A DNA stretch of 64,000 nt, taken from positions 1 to 64,000 of the forward strand of contig JACZKP010000201.1 in the NCBI GenBank assembly GCA_014860005.1, in the 5' to 3' direction. The DNA is from Verrucomicrobiota bacterium (GTDB taxonomy: Bacteria > Verrucomicrobiota > Verrucomicrobiae > Limisphaerales > UBA11358). The position numbers and the translations under genes were made by a program. Under the pieces are notes generated by a model. It was not told the origin of the DNA and did no database searches. It was given only the letters and a program-made list of their open reading frames with translations. This document shows, piece by piece, positions 62,959 through 64,000 of this stretch. How positions within the stretch are numbered: the stretch's first letter is position 1; each line of letters starts with the position of its first letter.

Positions 62959-64000
62959 ATGAAAAGAAACCTCCTCATTACAACAACCGCAATCCTTTCG
63001 CTATTTGCACTCTCGGCCCGGGCGGCCGAAGTAGTCCGCAACGGCAATTTCAATGAAGTCCTCGTCGGCTGGTCTCTGCCGGAGGCGCTGGGGAACGTGA
63101 TCCCCTATTCCCCGGAGCACGGAGCCGCAGACCTCCGCCCTGATGGAGTAAATTACTCGTATCGGGGCATCATACTTTGCCAACCGTTGTCCGTGCCGTT
63201 GGCGGCAGGCGACACGTTGGACGTCTCAGTGGATTTGCGCGCGTCGTCAGCTCCGTCCGAGGGTAACTCGGTTGCCGTCTATCTCGAATACTTGGACGCT
63301 TCGTCCACCCGGCACCGAGTGCGGGTGCTCAATCCGACCAACAGCGAAATCAGCGGCTCGTCGTGGTCCACCTTCAATGGGCAACACACTCCGGCGGCGG
63401 GGATGACCAGGCTGGTGGGGATCACCTTGGACATGGAGGGGGATGGTTATTTCTTTGCCGACAACGTGGAGGTATTGTCGCCCGCCGCTGGTGCTCCGGT
63501 GCCACAACTGACCACGGTCAGCCCCTCGGCGGTGGCTTATGGCGGCAGCGTTGTCATCCAGGGCAATCACTTCGGACTCGTTCCGGGACTCGTGACCATC
63601 GGCGGTCGCACCAATGGAGTGACCGTCCAATCGTGGTCGCAACATCAAATTGTGGTCGTGGTCAACGACCCCTGCGCGGGCGGCAAACTGATTGTGGAAG
63701 CAGCTGGTGTCCGCACCTGGCAACCACGCAGCGTCGCGATTTCCAGTCCGTACTACACCCTCAACGTGCAAACAGACAGCCTCGGCGGACAAACCGACAC
63801 TGTGATTGCAATCCCCGGCCAGAAGCTGCAGTTCGCGGTGTTTGCCGGGTTCCGCAATGGTTTTGAGCCGGCGGGAGGAATTGAGTTTTCGGTACCGGGA
63901 TACACCGGCGAGGTCGTCAAATTCTCGGCCAATCCGGTGCTGAAAAAGGGCGGCACCCTGATGACGTTCGATACCGCCGCGCTGACACCGGGGGTGCATG
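62959..64000 (+). CDS. Secreted protein with carbohydrate-binding-like and IPT/TIG domains (partial)
   Basis: At least 347 residues, running off the window. A signal peptide (KRNLLITTTAILSLFALSAR) is followed by a jelly-roll region (about 20-170) starting EVVRNGNFNEVLVGWSL, as in CBM4/9-type modules. An IPT/TIG domain follows (about 178-250: LTTVSPSAVAYGGSVVIQGN, then VTIGGRTNGVTVQSWSQHQI). Verrucomicrobial exported proteins of this make-up are often large adhesins or polymer-binding proteins. Confidence 0.75.
   Translation, partial: MKRNLLITTTAILSLFALSARAAEVVRNGNFNEVLVGWSLPEALGNVIPYSPEHGAADLRPDGVNYSYRGIILCQPLSVPLAAGDTLDVSVDLRASSAPSEGNSVAVYLEYLDASSTRHRVRVLNPTNSEISGSSWSTFNGQHTPAAGMTRLVGITLDMEGDGYFFADNVEVLSPAAGAPVPQLTTVSPSAVAYGGSVVIQGNHFGLVPGLVTIGGRTNGVTVQSWSQHQIVVVVNDPCAGGKLIVEAAGVRTWQPRSVAISSPYYTLNVQTDSLGGQTDTVIAIPGQKLQFAVFAGFRNGFEPAGGIEFSVPGYTGEVVKFSANPVLKKGGTLMTFDTAALTPGVH

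Overview
The window looks like a chromosome segment from an uncultured Verrucomicrobiota bacterium, probably from the Pedosphaera/Limisphaera side of the phylum. Four things point there: a prepilin-like protein with the N-terminal [19 protein letters not shown] segment and a C-terminal DGSVKW box, a pilus gene order of the Akkermansia Amuc_1098-1102 kind, a pair of CxPSR sulfatases, and several families of long interspersed palindromic repeats. The DNA is GC-rich throughout. I saw no rRNA, tRNA, CRISPR array or transposase.

Region by region. 0-9 kb: truncated mgtE, a GNAT-nitrilase fusion, a glycogen-binding-like protein, a Usp, an SLC13/RCK permease with a fragment of a second permease beside it, a glycine-zipper protein with a GT4 glycosyltransferase, and a prenyl synthase. 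8.9-17.2 kb: rpoZ, smpB, then a type IV pilus/type II secretion-like operon (secretin lipoprotein, PilM-PilN fusion, PilO-like, small anchor protein, PilB/GspE ATPase), and rpmB. 17.3-20.3 kb: two secreted sulfatases. 20.4-24.6 kb: a defense patch holding an IetAS-like AAA ATPase plus subtilase pair, surrounded by broken pieces of thiC, a DNA methyltransferase and a KilA-N gene. 25-39.5 kb: an ion-transport and stress cluster (Na/Pi, MgtE, CNNM-like, SLC13, MscS, M50-CBS protease, PPK2, Ca2+-type P-ATPase) with small membrane or basic proteins and gene remnants. 39.8-44.5 kb: enzymes fitting an oxidative pentose (Weimberg-type) pathway. 44.6-45.7 kb: a radical SAM protein.

45.7-56.2 kb is the most unusual part: a type I restriction-modification operon on the minus strand, in the order hsdM, hsdS, DUF559 nuclease, antitoxin, PIN toxin, HipA-like kinase, HIRAN protein, hsdR. 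It carries about ten copies of a palindromic repeat, five of them inside the reading frames of hsdM and hsdR. The 3' tails of hsdM and hsdS are duplicated at the edges of inserted DNA. A 36-codon chimera joins the start of hsdR to the end of hsdS. Together these read as a history of cargo insertion and tandem recombination in the hsdM-hsdS and hsdS-hsdR spacers, with short bridging frames that keep the operon translationally linked.

56.4-64 kb: a secreted TPR protein, a prepilin-like protein, two Usp genes, a row of small membrane proteins, and the start of a secreted protein with an IPT/TIG domain that runs off the window.
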